Below are positions 24,728 through 33,770 of a DNA stretch of 64,000 bases, piece by piece. The translations under genes were made by a program, and so were the position numbers. Position 1 is the stretch's first letter, and every line of letters starts with the position of its first letter. The stretch covers positions 46,251 to 110,250 of the forward strand of contig NZ_JAIMIB010000017.1 of NCBI RefSeq assembly GCF_019966515.1. Reading direction: 5' to 3'. The notes below the pieces were generated by a model. The model was given only the letters and a program-made list of their open reading frames with translations, was not told the DNA's origin and made no database searches. The stretch comes from Roseovarius aestuarii. Lineage in GTDB: Bacteria; Pseudomonadota; Alphaproteobacteria; Rhodobacterales; Rhodobacteraceae.

Positions 24728-24869
24728 CAGCAAATCCCCGCACCCCTTCTTTCTCAAAGACTGTCAGCGCTGCATCCAATGCCGCCTGCTCGGTCGCAAA
24801 GGGGTCGCCCCAGACGAACGAGGTTCCTTCATCATTGATGACTTTAAGGGTCCAAAAAATCTTCATCAT
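24555..24869 (-). CDS. possible small protein with a chimeric C-terminus
   Basis: From ATG 24869 the frame encodes KIFWTLKVINDEGTSFVWGD, then ALDAALTVFEKEGVRGF, a plausible compact alpha/beta protein. A decayed copy of its end is at 22634-22705, where it stops right after GVAGFN. Here it reads on antisense through the ParB fragment, so the last 50 residues are probably not native. Likely the product of a recombination joint. Confidence 0.35.
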   Translation of the reverse strand: MMKIFWTLKVINDEGTSFVWGDPFATEQAALDAALTVFEKEGVRGFADLIQVSAPYGASGGLCDAFCTRYSAGYRGLVDASCIRCFGGELLLMLWLLGGATCIS

Positions 24870-25504
24870 CAGAGCGATAGATGTTGATATGAAACCGGCG
24901 ACCTTCGACCAGCACGTTTTGGGAGAAATCAGAAGAAACAATTGAAGGCATGTCCATGGCATCTCTCCAGTTCGAATCTTTGGCTGCGCAAAAACATAGC
25001 TGCGTGTGGTTTGGTAGGCAAATTCACTATGAAAGCGTGTGGGAGCTCTTAACTCTTGGTGGGAGCATATCGAGGTGGGCTAACACATAGCTCCCACACA
25101 AGTCAGATGAATAGGTGATTATGGTAAAGAAAGTGTTCGTCGTTAAGGGCGCGGTTAGATCACTCAACGGACAAAGCGGGCACCCGATACTTTCAATAGA
25201 ATTCGCCCTACGCAGTGATAGGGTGCTGTCCATGGGCAGCTTTTCGCTGAGTTCTCAGACGCAAAAACGCCATTAGTGCTTTGTTAGTAAATTGAACCAA
25301 TAAGCGATTCACCGAACCCGAGCTCAGGAGGCCATGTGGGTCACGAACGAAGCTTAGGATGTTACATGCGCAGGGGCTGTGGGCGCGCGCGCGCAGTTTC
25401 CCGACAGGTTGTCGCGAAACCTCAAGGCGTTAGGCCTATCGAGTTTTCATCTGAGGCGCCGGAATTTACTGGCGTGTCGAAGCGAGACGATAAAGGCGTT
25501 AGTT
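24870..25504. other. gene-poor stretch with repeat copy
   Basis: No supported gene in about 630 bp. It contains the second copy of the 64-bp repeat (25269-25332) and a short run of GCGCGCGCGC near 25384. Confidence 0.5.
25269..25332. repeat. 64-bp dispersed repeat, copy 2
   Basis: Near-identical to 22751-22814, same orientation, 2.5 kb away. Flanks also show weaker similarity (GATGTTACA and GGCTGTG). Confidence 0.65.
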
Positions 25505-25960
25505 TCAGACATCTCGCACCACAAATTCTCCGTATATAACAGACCCGCCATTCTGATCGGTGATCGTCCATCTGGCCGCGTAAAGCTGATGATTACGTGT
25601 CTCCCATCCATGGTCGTCCCGGTTGAACCGCGTACGCCATGACCCTTCCACGTAAACTGGGTACCTTACATCTTCAACCACTGGTGATTCCCCGAGATTT
25701 CGAGCTGCTGTACACGCCCTGGACCACAACGACTGGATCTGGCTCAGTAGGGTCTGAGCTTGTTTCTTTCGACGCCCTGCAATAACCACATCAATTGCGT
25801 TGTCACCAAGCACAAAACCCTTGATAATGATATCATCGTGCGAGTTGCGACCGATCAGGGGTACCAATTCGACAGCAATCTGAACAATCTGACCTTTGAA
25901 AATATCTTGGTCTTCATAGCCGGGCAACACTTCGCGTGTCGGTTTTCGGCGATCAAACAT
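25505..25960 (-). CDS. hypothetical protein
   Basis: 151 residues from the ATG at 25960. Beta-rich in the first and last thirds (FKGQIVQIAVELVPLIG; YAARWTITDQNGG) with a helical middle (KQAQTLLSQIQSLWSRACTA). Looks like a folded cytoplasmic protein, not a membrane one. No domain recognised. It stands alone on the minus strand. Confidence 0.6.
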   Translation of the reverse strand: MFDRRKPTREVLPGYEDQDIFKGQIVQIAVELVPLIGRNSHDDIIIKGFVLGDNAIDVVIAGRRKKQAQTLLSQIQSLWSRACTAARNLGESPVVEDVRYPVYVEGSWRTRFNRDDHGWETRNHQLYAARWTITDQNGGSVIYGEFVVRDV

Positions 25961-26219
25961 CTTCCGCATCTCTTTCAACGGGGAGTTAGGCTCGTCAAGT
26001 AGCGTTTGAAGTGGTTGTTAAGTGAATTATCTTAAACAACCGTGAAGCGTTGAGCCTTTCTACCGTTTCATTGAACTGCTCACTAAGGAGTGGGGCAATC
26101 AGAATGCGTCAGCCATATTCCAGCAGAAATCGCTCAATTGACGGAAAGGGGGTGAAATGACCTGTGGCTGCTGTCATGCCGCTGCCTTCCGCGATAACGA
26201 CAACTGCGTATTTGGCTAA

Positions 26220-26654
26220 ATGGTTACAGGCCATCCGAGCTGTGCTGGAACAAATATCCGACAGCTTCACTATCTGGGCGCAGAGCATGTGCTTTCCGAT
26301 AAGCCCACGGTCCGCGTTAGGGACCGCCCCAGCCTGAAGATATTGCGCAAGATCATGCGACCCCGCGACAAGCTCATCCCGGCTGATGAAAGGGCACTGG
26401 GCACCAAGCCTGCGTATGTGTCTTCGAACATGGCAGCCATTGAGGCGACCGGCATAGAAGTAGCTGTCATGCGGAGGGAGTATTTCGAGGGGGGTGAAAG
26501 AAGCCCCGTCCACACGACACGACAAGATGGGGCTTCTTTCTTCCAACCATGTGCAGTTGGAGTGCCGTCAACTAACCGCAAATATATGAACTTATCGTTA
26601 CACAGTTTGGAGATTTTTACATGCCCCTTAACATGGAAGAATACGAATATCTGA
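26220..26654 (+). CDS. possible decayed protein upstream of a strong terminator
   Basis: The central part (DRPSLKILRKIMRPRDKLIP, then SSNMAAIEATGIEVAVMRRE) reads like a genuine protein. The frame then runs through the terminator hairpin at 26496, which a real gene would not do. A run of six G just before it, where one base lost would give a stop, suggests a frameshift. The opposite-strand frame (26109-26546) is considered a shadow. Confidence 0.3.
   Translation: MVTGHPSCAGTNIRQLHYLGAEHVLSDKPTVRVRDRPSLKILRKIMRPRDKLIPADERALGTKPAYVSSNMAAIEATGIEVAVMRREYFEGGERSPVHTTRQDGASFFQPCAVGVPSTNRKYMNLSLHSLEIFTCPLTWKNTNI
26496..26540 (+). terminator. strong hairpin terminator
   Basis: Perfect 12-bp arms, GAAAGAAGCCCC and GGGGCTTCTTTC, around a 21-nt loop, followed by TTCC. 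The GC-rich core and T-rich descending end fit an intrinsic terminator, on either strand. Confidence 0.65.
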
Positions 26655-26827
26655 GAGAAGGGATTGAGCAGGTGCAGGGACTGACTGGTCTGGCAAAGGC
26701 TCAGCTTGAAACGGAGGAAACATCTCCTCAATCGGGCAACGCCATGTCGGTCTTTCTCACCGCGTTGGATCGCGCGTGTGATGACGCAATCGCCGATGCT
26801 GACGGCGCGGTAGAGGTGCCTTTGTAG
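26621..26827 (+). CDS. small acidic hypothetical protein
   Basis: 68 residues. Acidic and helical (MEEYEYLREGIEQVQGL; FLTALDRACDDAIADADG). Starts 80 bp after the terminator. Composition and helix pattern recall the other small proteins of the island, but without clear homology. Function unknown. Confidence 0.5.
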   Translation: MPLNMEEYEYLREGIEQVQGLTGLAKAQLETEETSPQSGNAMSVFLTALDRACDDAIADADGAVEVPL

Positions 26828-27016
26828 GTAGGGATTTCATTGCAGACGAATAAAAGAGGCCCCGCCATCGGACAGCTGACGAGACCTCCTGACTGAAAGT
26901 TCTTTCAAGTCTAGTGCCGGGGAATATGAGTGCTGAATTGACTTATTTGTGGCGGTTTGAGGACGGCTTTTAGTTGTTTCGGTAAGATTGAAAATTTGTA
27001 CGGTAAGGCCATTTCG

Positions 27017-27510
27017 ATGAACCATTATGCCACCAACAGACGCTGGTCAGACCAGTTCCTACCGCAGATAAAGCGCATCGTCCGGTGCCATCTTCTCGAA
27101 ACCGCGCCAGATCCATTGGACTGGCATCAGACCACCGACCTGCTCATGCTGGATGCCCGCGACATGCGGATCGCCGCATGAGTGCGTCGACCGGGTTTCG
27201 CTAACAAATACCCGTGTCAATTCACCATCCACTCACTCGTTGGCTCAGGAGTAGAGACAGAGATGATCAAGATAGTGAACGGCAAGAGCGACTGGCTATC
27301 TACGGCCACGCCAAGGCTGCTCAGACAGCAATAGAGAGCTATTATCTGATTGACCTGCGCGCATTCAGGGCTGCTCTGATCCGACAGGGGGCGGACGGAT
27401 TGGTGTGGGGTAACAAGTGCAACGCGGATGGCACGCGGTTTACCTGGTTTGACATACGCAGCTTTCCGGACGAGCCGATGTTGGTCGTGGCGAGGTCGGA
27501 TATCGAATGA
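27017..27510 (+). pseudogene. island/phage hypothetical gene broken by a stop and a frameshift
   Basis: The frame from ATG 27017 (NRRWSDQFLPQIKRIV, LLMLDARDMRIAA) meets TGA at 27179. Reading through gives VRRPGFANKYPCQFTI and TEMIKIVNGKSDWL, which is clearly the same protein. Then one frame change near 27297 leads into YGHAKAAQTAIESYYLIDL and DGTRFTWFDIRSFP to the stop at 27508. So a single protein of about 165 residues is interrupted twice. I recall this as a conserved type in alphaproteobacterial phages and islands; no function known. Confidence 0.65.
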
Positions 27511-27728
27511 ATTGATGGGAAAAGACAATCAACACGAAGCCTAAGCTGTCATAGTACTACGAGTTGGATCAGGGGCAATTCCCTACTTCACAAGAATCAG
27601 AAACGTCAACATTTCGAATGTTGTAAGCTAAGTCAGCGAACGGCAGTTCCCAACTTGTTATGTCGGTATTCTGCCAGGCACCGGCTATATCCATTCTTTC
27701 CATAGCCGGTTCCTACAGTATTCTCTCC

Positions 27729-28568
27729 TTAGGCGACTTCATAAATTGACTGAACATCTTCAAACAATGCATTTACTACATCATATGAGCCTCCAGAGTT
27801 ATTGTTCTTGAGTATTTCAAGAGCTGTTTCAAAAGCTGATTTCACACGGTTTGCATATTCTGAAACAGAAGATTCTGTATTCCGTTCAGTTGAGGGAGTG
27901 GCGTTTTCTTCAACCTCAGGCAGTGCGGCTTGTTCCTCAATAACGTCATTGACGGCAGCGTCTTCCAATTTTGAAACTGGTTCTGAAACGATTGCCGAAT
28001 GGGCCAAGTCTGACAGCCTATCAGCAATATACCCGGCAAGTTCAGCTTGGTCTAACGCTCCGCTTTTATCTGCGTCGAGTGAAAAGAATGTGTCCCCGAT
28101 CAACCCAGCCAGCTTTGTACCGGCGATTTCTTCAGAATTCAAACCACCGCTGCCATCTCCATCCAAACCATTTATAACGCGCTGAGCAACATCTGATGCT
28201 GGGTCACTCTCAACTTTTGCTATCAGGTAATTGGCGATTTTTGCGCGAACTGCGCTTTCCATCGAAATGTTGCTGTGGTTCCTATGGTCTTTTGATTTTC
28301 CTGCTTGATCGAATTCCTTTGCTTCCAACATTCCGTCAGAATTCGCATCTAGCTTAGCAAAACGTTCAACACTCATTCTCTTGCCAAGCTTTGTCTCGCG
28401 CAGTTCGTTTATGTTTAGTTTGCCATCGTTATCTGAATCATTGAGCGCCACGAAACGTTCACTTTCAGATTTCTTCGTTGCTGTTTCTACTCTGTGAGTC
28501 GTTGATTCACGCATTCTCGTTTGCGCATGACCCAATGCGGAATTTGTTCCGATTGCTTCAATATTCAT
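27729..28568 (-). CDS. EF-hand calcium-binding protein
   Basis: 279 residues from the ATG at 28568, with GGGTGAT upstream. Four EF-hand loops are visible: DSDNDGKLNINE, DANSDGMLEAKE, DGDGSGGLNSEE and DADKSGALDQAE, arranged as two pairs. Asp/Glu at positions 1, 3, 5 and 12 are kept. No signal peptide or membrane segment is seen, so it is cytoplasmic or exported by a non-Sec route. The region after residue 190 is acidic and Thr/Ser-rich. Calcium-binding buffers or sensors of this kind occur in marine alphaproteobacteria. In an island it is unusual cargo. Confidence 0.85.
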   Translation of the reverse strand: MNIEAIGTNSALGHAQTRMRESTTHRVETATKKSESERFVALNDSDNDGKLNINELRETKLGKRMSVERFAKLDANSDGMLEAKEFDQAGKSKDHRNHSNISMESAVRAKIANYLIAKVESDPASDVAQRVINGLDGDGSGGLNSEEIAGTKLAGLIGDTFFSLDADKSGALDQAELAGYIADRLSDLAHSAIVSEPVSKLEDAAVNDVIEEQAALPEVEENATPSTERNTESSVSEYANRVKSAFETALEILKNNNSGGSYDVVNALFEDVQSIYEVA

Positions 28569-28983
28569 AATATCACCCTTTCCCAGAAAGATTTCTGGCA
28601 AACTAGGTAGCTTTGTACCGTTTCAACTATGATAATTTTCAAACGTAATTTCAGCAGAGGCTCTCACAAAGTGCTGAGATTTTTCTATAACTTGTCAAAT
28701 TTATCCGTCTCACAGACAGGCAATATCGTGATTTTAGCTTAGGTCCGCAATGCTAAATCCCTATCTGAACGCAGTCAATCAGACCATACTGCTCTGCGGC
28801 GGAAGCTTTCACAATTCCTGGCTAAATCCATACCCAATGTTCCATATGTCGTGGTCAGCGAGAATCTGCAAAAGGCCGGGCGAAATGTGGAATCAGTCAA
28901 TAATGACAAAATAGGCAGATATTGCTGCTACACCCCTATCCATACGCGTTACACGCGCGCGGGCCAGCAACGACATTCACACC
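28569..28983. other. 415-bp gene-free stretch
   Basis: Upstream region of the EF-hand gene. A short open stretch near 28770-28910 (SIPNVPYVVVSENLQKAGRN) could be a decayed gene end, but has no start and no recognised family. Nothing else is seen. Confidence 0.35.
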
Positions 28984-29238
28984 TCAGCCGAACTTCAGCA
29001 CGTACGCCGCCCATTTTTTCGCAGTTCTACGTTTTAACGAAGCCCATAACCAAGCTTGGACTTCACAGTCTGGCGCTTTTTTTGCCTGCAAACGCGCGGC
29101 CTGTTCCAAGCAACAATGTTGGGCCGCGCTCAATTCAACAGGGCGCATCCTCAACTCGCGAATAATAGATGATATTATGAACAACAACATCACCGCAGCA
29201 ATGCTAGCAATTACACCGAAGAACACAGAGAAGCCCAT
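28984..29238 (-). CDS. small membrane-anchored protein, tandem paralogue 1
   Basis: 84 residues from the ATG at 29238 (GAGG upstream). One N-terminal membrane helix (FFGVIASIAAVMLLFIISSI), then a cytoplasmic helix with CCLEQAARLQAKKAPDCEVQ. It aligns with the 29389-29655 protein, including the spacing of Cys and the EAARL/EQAARL segment. Upstream DNA is duplicated too. Confidence 0.55.
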   Translation of the reverse strand: MGFSVFFGVIASIAAVMLLFIISSIIRELRMRPVELSAAQHCCLEQAARLQAKKAPDCEVQAWLWASLKRRTAKKWAAYVLKFG

Positions 29239-29388
29239 CTTCAATCCTCGTTAGCGAAGATTAATAGGTTACAAACCACAGGTTAAGAAATTGCTACCGG
29301 AGCACCCGGCAATATAGGGCTAAACCACACCAATTGTCCCCATAATGTCTTTAGGCAAGTGCACCATGATTTAGGCGGCTTCCTCGGA

Positions 29389-29655
29389 TCAGAACGCCAA
29401 TCCGTAGCCAGGTAAGCAATCGTTTCGCTTCTTCTTTGCAGCAAGTGGGCATTCGGCGGCAGCAATCCATTCTTCAATTTTGTCGTCAGGGGCTCCATCG
29501 TGCATTAGCCGTGCAGCCTCTTCTCGACAGTGGCGCTGAGCCTCGCCAAATCCTCCGGGTTTCTTCAAAATTTCGCGAAGCAAAACCGTGAAAATGAACA
29601 ACAGCGTCAATCCTGCGATACCAGCGATTGCTGCAAAAAATATCAACCCATCCAT
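29389..29655 (-). CDS. small membrane-anchored protein, tandem paralogue 2
   Basis: 88 residues. Membrane helix IAGIAGLTLLFIFTVLL, then GEAQRHCREEAARLMHDGAP and an EWIAAAECPLAAKKK end. Homologous to the 28984-29238 product. No partner gene gives a function. The two are probably cargo with a shared promoter type (both preceded by GTAGCAATTTCTTAA on the minus strand). Confidence 0.55.
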   Translation of the reverse strand: MDGLIFFAAIAGIAGLTLLFIFTVLLREILKKPGGFGEAQRHCREEAARLMHDGAPDDKIEEWIAAAECPLAAKKKRNDCLPGYGLAF

Positions 29656-29899
29656 TGTAGCACTCCGTTAGCAGAGATTAATGGACTACATAGGACATAT
29701 TAAGAAATTGCTACTGGTGTGCCCGATCAAATAGTGTGTCGAAATCACATTAATTACCCCCATAAGTTACCCTGATGCAAAAGGCGCCGCGATTTAGAAA
29801 AATGGACTACTTTAGAGATATAGGGGTGGGTAATTAGGTGGATACAAATTTGCTCAAATATAGCAAGTATTTGAATTTACGCGATATTGTTTAACTAAA

Positions 29900-29944
29900 T
29901 GGTGCTGCTGGGGAGGATTGAACTCCCGACCTCACCCTTACCAA
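29900..29944 (-). pseudogene. 3' part (nt 31-75) of the split tRNA-Thr(GGT)
   Basis: Minus strand: TTGGTAAGGGTGAGGTC, then a T-arm GGGAG/CTCCC and CAGCAGCACCA. Joined to 53843-53879 at the shared TTGGTAA, it rebuilds a perfectly paired 75-nt tRNA-Thr with CCA. The first 22 nt of this interval also serve as the inner att of island A. Confidence 0.9.
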
Positions 29945-30086
29945 TGTGTTTTTCAAACTCTTGGACTGGGTTGGACGCGAACTGATAAAGTTGTCTCAGG
30001 TAGCATAACCGATTGCTGTAATTAGACTTTTCTCCGAGTTGGTTTGGCATGGTGTCGCATGTGACCAGTCCCGGTTGTACTCCGCT

Positions 30087-30106
30087 CCCCTACTAATCCC
30101 CTACTA
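30087..30106 (+). repeat. arm-type double repeat, left end of island B
   Basis: CCCCTACTAATCCCCTACTA: two copies of CCCTACTA about 10 bp apart. The same arrangement is at 53762-53782 at the other end. Likely integrase arm-binding sites. Confidence 0.55.
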
Positions 30107-30110
30107 GTGA

Positions 30111-30127
30111 CCCCACCCCATCGACGG
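30111..30127 (+). repeat. 17-bp module repeat R1, left copy
   Basis: CCCCACCCCATCGACGG, identical to 35693-35709. The pair encloses the PLD-helicase, HEPN-like and protease-like genes. Confidence 0.65.
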
Positions 30128-30339
30128 GTGTCGAGACAGGACGCCTAACTGCGTGTCCCGCTCCGAAGGAGTTGGCGACCTACCACGCACATCAGATTCC
30201 AACTGCTTGTCGCGCAAAGAGTGGGGTAGCTGTTGTCCACAAAATGAGACGGCTGCGAAAGTGACGCGCATCGAAGCCTTGCCGAAAAGAGACGTAAGTA
30301 CCAAGTTACTAAGTAGTCTCAATAACTTGGTTTTATCTT

Positions 30340-33300
30340 TTGTTCTCCCTCCCTAATTGGCTCCGTTCTAAGCCAAAACGAATTAACCAACCTGAACACG
30401 CTTCCCAGCGCGATGACGTTGACGTGGTTGCGCCCAAGGTCGGCACCAATATCGATCGACCCGTCATTAAACTCTACCGGCCACACATCGTCTCCGGCGA
30501 CTGTCTGATTGTAACCGGATACCAAGACTTTCTCTCCTCTCTGGCCATCCTCATGAAAGAAGTACCTGAGCTGAAGGAACCTGATGGCGACAGCGCGGTA
30601 CGCATTCGGATCTCTTTCGGTATCGATACAGCGAATGCCCGTCGTCTTGCCAAACCGAAACCTGTGACAGAAGAAATGAAGCTATATTGGCTAGAGCGCT
30701 CAGGTATCCAAGTCGAAGATGACGACGATCTGCTGGCAGTGCTGGCGAAGCATGCCATCCTATCTGGTAAGATTGAGCTACGCGTCTTTGACCCCATATT
30801 GGCCAAGGAAAAGCTTGGGATCACCGGAGATCGTCGGATGCATTCAAAGATCGTCAGCTCACCGAATGGTGCTGTCGCCGGCTCGGCCAACTTTTCCAAA
30901 TCAGGTTTGTACAGTAACATCGAGTATGCGGATGGGCTTGATACTGGTTCCCATGAACTGCAGCCGGAACGAACGCAGGCGGCCGAGCAGATTTGGGACG
31001 TTTCAGCTGACTGGAAAAGCGAAGCGCTAGAAATCCTCGATAAGCTCATAAAACCCGTCACCGCCGAAGATGCGATGGCGCGAATGATCTCGGAGCAGAA
31101 GGGCTTTGAGCCTTGGATAACTGGCGACCGCAAAGACATTACTGGCCATACGCTTTACGATTACCAGCAGGAACTTACCTACGAGGCGTGCTCTATCACA
31201 TACGATCACGGTATTACTTTTGTCGAGGCACCTACTGGCTCTGGCAAAACTGAAATCGGATGCCACCTTGCAGAGGCTTTGTCTGAGACCTTCACGCGGG
31301 TCATACCGCGATCTCCCATCCATGGCGTTGCACGAAAGAACGCGGTCGTTATTGCTCCGCCAAAGGTGATACCTAGCTGGAAGAAGTATTCTACAAACTC
31401 ACTGGATGCTGTAGCCAACAGCAAGCTTGCAAAGCAACATCTGCGAGGAGCAGGAGATGATAAACGAGCTGGCCTTCGTCTTGATCAGTTTGGCGTTCTA
31501 ATCATCGACGAAAGTCACACGGTCACACCTGGGTTCGAACAAGCCTCTCAAATGGCTGCGGCCATCGAACTAGCCCCACCGAGTTGGAATGTCTGCCTAT
31601 CTGCGACTCTTCTGGGCAATCGAGACGTCGATTGGTTGGCGCACATGCAAGAAAAACGCGCCTCCATCTTTATGACCCCTGATTACATCCAATCAATGGG
31701 GGAGCTCTTTGATCGGGAGATGCAAAAATCACCTGACATCTTCGATCTGAACGTGCCGGTTGCCGTTCTTTCTGAACCGGAGACTACGCTTTCCAGGCAA
31801 GCGCGTAACGAACTCTCGCAACTGATTTCGCCCTTTTTGACCCGCAGGCAGCGTCGCTGTATCGGCGAAGATAAGGATCGGTCTAAACACAGTTATCCCA
31901 AGCTTACTAATCATGGACGTCCGAAGGTATTGAAGGTTACCAAGCCACAGAAAGAGCGGCTCGACGAGATCGTAGCGCTCTGTAAGGAACTTGCACCCGG
32001 CGGAAGAGTGACTGCTGTTGAGAAAAGCCGTTTCGGCAATGTGAATACTCGACACAGCTCTCAGGATCAGCTTCACATAAGGAATCTGTTGAACATTCTT
32101 CGAGTGAGCGCCGCACAAGCGGGCTGGGAAATGTCTCATGGTGCAATTGGCAAATGGCTGCGAGAGTTCGAACAGGGCTCAAAGGCCCGGAAAAGACTGA
32201 CCCACCCCAATCAGACTGACATGTTTTCTGTGCTTGGCATCGATGTACCAGCAGCTGCGGAGAAGTGCGACGCCTTGGCCCAAAAACTTAGTACGCGCGC
32301 ACTTCGAGAACTAGATGAAAAGCGTTACCAAGCCTGCCTGAAGGTCCAGGAAGGGAAAGACCGCGTGGTCTTCTTGGCAGAGCGGACCGATACGCTTGAG
32401 ATTTTCGCGGAGGCCCTTTCGCGCAGAGGTCAGCATAATAATTTCGTTGTTGGCAACCAGACGAAGGGCGAAGAACGCGCAGTAAAGGCCATTTTTGGCA
32501 GTGGCCCAGATAGCTTCAAACGGATCAAGCAGGGGAAGTCCGTGGAATCATACTTCCGCCCCGGCGGAAGGAATGCCCCAGATGGCCCAGCCTCCGTCTT
32601 CATGACTTATAAGATGGCCGAAGGTATCAACCTTCAATCGGCTGACACTTTGGTACTTCTCGGCGTCACATCCAATTTGAAGGAACTCATCCAAGGACTT
32701 GGACGGATTGACAGGATCGATAGCCAATTTGGCATTGTAAATTACCATCTTGTCGACATCCCTGTTGGTCAATTTGCTTCCGACGAAAAGGTCGCAAAGC
32801 GCATCGAAAACTACAGAACTCTTTCCGGTGAAGAACTTGTTGATGCCGTACAGGAAGAAGGGTCTGAGGATGCGGAGGTGATTCTTGAGAGTGTTGTCAG
32901 CTATCTTCGATCCCCGAGACGCCTGCGCGACAATAACTTCCACGATGTTTTGTCTCGCACGCGAAAGACGATCGCCCCGGGCCGCTATGATCTTATCAAC
33001 AAGGCAAAAATCCAGGGCACCTGGGGCGCGGAGCTAGCACTCCTTGCTGCAAGAGAGAGTTTCACAGCTCTGCACCTGAAAGGAATAAACAAGCCCGCCA
33101 GTTTCTTGCCTCCTCGGCTCCTGATGTTGCAGCAATCCGAGAACGGCCTTGATCCAGTAAGGGATCAGCTGACCAGCGCAAAGACCCTTGAGGCGGCATA
33201 CGAGAGGACGAAATCCCTAGGCATGGAACAGACTCGGATGAGCCTGGAAAATCTTTCTGGGGCTCTCGAGACAATCTCAGGCCAGCTTGGAATACTTACT

Positions 33301-33708
33301 GAGTGGGACCTGCGCCCGGCACGTGTCGAAAGCCTGATGAAGGCATGCGCCGAGTTTATGAGTCGGAGAAATGGCAACGATCTTGATGACCAAGAGCTGT
33401 TTGGGCATCTGTCTCTGGCCGCTGTAGAAATGATCTGCGAAAGTTGGAGCCGTCTTCTCGACCCGTTTTGGGAGCAGGCAAAGCAAGAAGTGCGGGACAG
33501 CTTTGCGTACGAAGACCTACCAAAGGGTTATATCGCAATCCAAGCTATTCTCGAAAAGCTCGAATATGATGCTAGCCGCGCTGCCGAAATTCATGAAATG
33601 ATGTCTGCGGTAATCGAGGAAGCCGAGCTTCTATCGCGGGATCATGAGCCGGAGATCGGCCGTCGCATCTCGGTGGTGTTTTTCTCAGACGGTGCAGGCG
33701 AGCACTGA
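30340..33708 (+). CDS. PLD-domain / SF2 helicase fusion, candidate defence protein
   Basis: 1122 residues from a TTG at 30340; a GTG at 30424 is an alternative start. Residues 40-230 form a phospholipase-D-like domain with one HxK motif (HSKIVSSPNG, His168/Lys170, and GSANFS 181-186). Residues 270-810 are a superfamily 2 helicase: Walker A APTGSGKTE (298-306), DESH (390-393) and a motif VI arginine region QGLGRIDRID. About 300 helical residues follow. PLD nuclease plus SNF2-like helicase occurs in several restriction-type defence systems. Here both are on one chain. The next gene encodes a HEPN-like protein, making a probable two-gene system. Confidence 0.8.
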   Translation: MFSLPNWLRSKPKRINQPEHASQRDDVDVVAPKVGTNIDRPVIKLYRPHIVSGDCLIVTGYQDFLSSLAILMKEVPELKEPDGDSAVRIRISFGIDTANARRLAKPKPVTEEMKLYWLERSGIQVEDDDDLLAVLAKHAILSGKIELRVFDPILAKEKLGITGDRRMHSKIVSSPNGAVAGSANFSKSGLYSNIEYADGLDTGSHELQPERTQAAEQIWDVSADWKSEALEILDKLIKPVTAEDAMARMISEQKGFEPWITGDRKDITGHTLYDYQQELTYEACSITYDHGITFVEAPTGSGKTEIGCHLAEALSETFTRVIPRSPIHGVARKNAVVIAPPKVIPSWKKYSTNSLDAVANSKLAKQHLRGAGDDKRAGLRLDQFGVLIIDESHTVTPGFEQASQMAAAIELAPPSWNVCLSATLLGNRDVDWLAHMQEKRASIFMTPDYIQSMGELFDREMQKSPDIFDLNVPVAVLSEPETTLSRQARNELSQLISPFLTRRQRRCIGEDKDRSKHSYPKLTNHGRPKVLKVTKPQKERLDEIVALCKELAPGGRVTAVEKSRFGNVNTRHSSQDQLHIRNLLNILRVSAAQAGWEMSHGAIGKWLREFEQGSKARKRLTHPNQTDMFSVLGIDVPAAAEKCDALAQKLSTRALRELDEKRYQACLKVQEGKDRVVFLAERTDTLEIFAEALSRRGQHNNFVVGNQTKGEERAVKAIFGSGPDSFKRIKQGKSVESYFRPGGRNAPDGPASVFMTYKMAEGINLQSADTLVLLGVTSNLKELIQGLGRIDRIDSQFGIVNYHLVDIPVGQFASDEKVAKRIENYRTLSGEELVDAVQEEGSEDAEVILESVVSYLRSPRRLRDNNFHDVLSRTRKTIAPGRYDLINKAKIQGTWGAELALLAARESFTALHLKGINKPASFLPPRLLMLQQSENGLDPVRDQLTSAKTLEAAYERTKSLGMEQTRMSLENLSGALETISGQLGILTEWDLRPARVESLMKACAEFMSRRNGNDLDDQELFGHLSLAAVEMICESWSRLLDPFWEQAKQEVRDSFAYEDLPKGYIAIQAILEKLEYDASRAAEIHEMMSAVIEEAELLSRDHEPEIGRRISVVFFSDGAGEH

Positions 33709-33770
33709 ACCGGCAACCGCGTTTCGGTGATCCGCACCAGCAGCGGCTAATCTGTGCATGGGAGACCAGT

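Larger units (their letters stand above)
13759..29899. mobile_element. integrative island A (tRNA-Thr 3'-end type)
   Basis: Bounded by copies of the tRNA-Thr 3' end (13736-13758 and 29900-29944). It opens with a tyrosine integrase pointing inward, followed by an AlpA-like regulator, small proteins, a DUF3987 protein and an HTH protein: the layout of a small satellite or integrative plasmid-like element. From about 19.5 kb on it is richer in A/T and full of duplicated small genes and gene fragments. No capsid, tail, terminase or conjugation genes are seen. It is therefore probably a satellite or decayed element that needs help to move. Confidence 0.75.
29945..30339. other. left end of island B, non-coding
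   Basis: About 395 bp without a credible gene. It contains the arm-type repeat pair at 30087-30106 and the 17-bp module repeat at 30111-30127, and presumably the promoter of the helicase gene. Confidence 0.5.

Noticed and set aside
26109..26546. Minus-strand frame at 26.1-26.5 kb
   Set aside because: It overlaps the terminator hairpin and has no known motif; the plus-strand reading looks slightly better, and even that is weak.
27179..27181. TGA as selenocysteine codon or programmed recoding
   Set aside because: A second disruption (frameshift near 27297) follows and no SECIS-like element is evident; decay is simpler.
13759..29899. Complete prophage
   Set aside because: Only integrase, regulators and replication-type genes are seen; no capsid, portal, terminase, tail or lysis gene.
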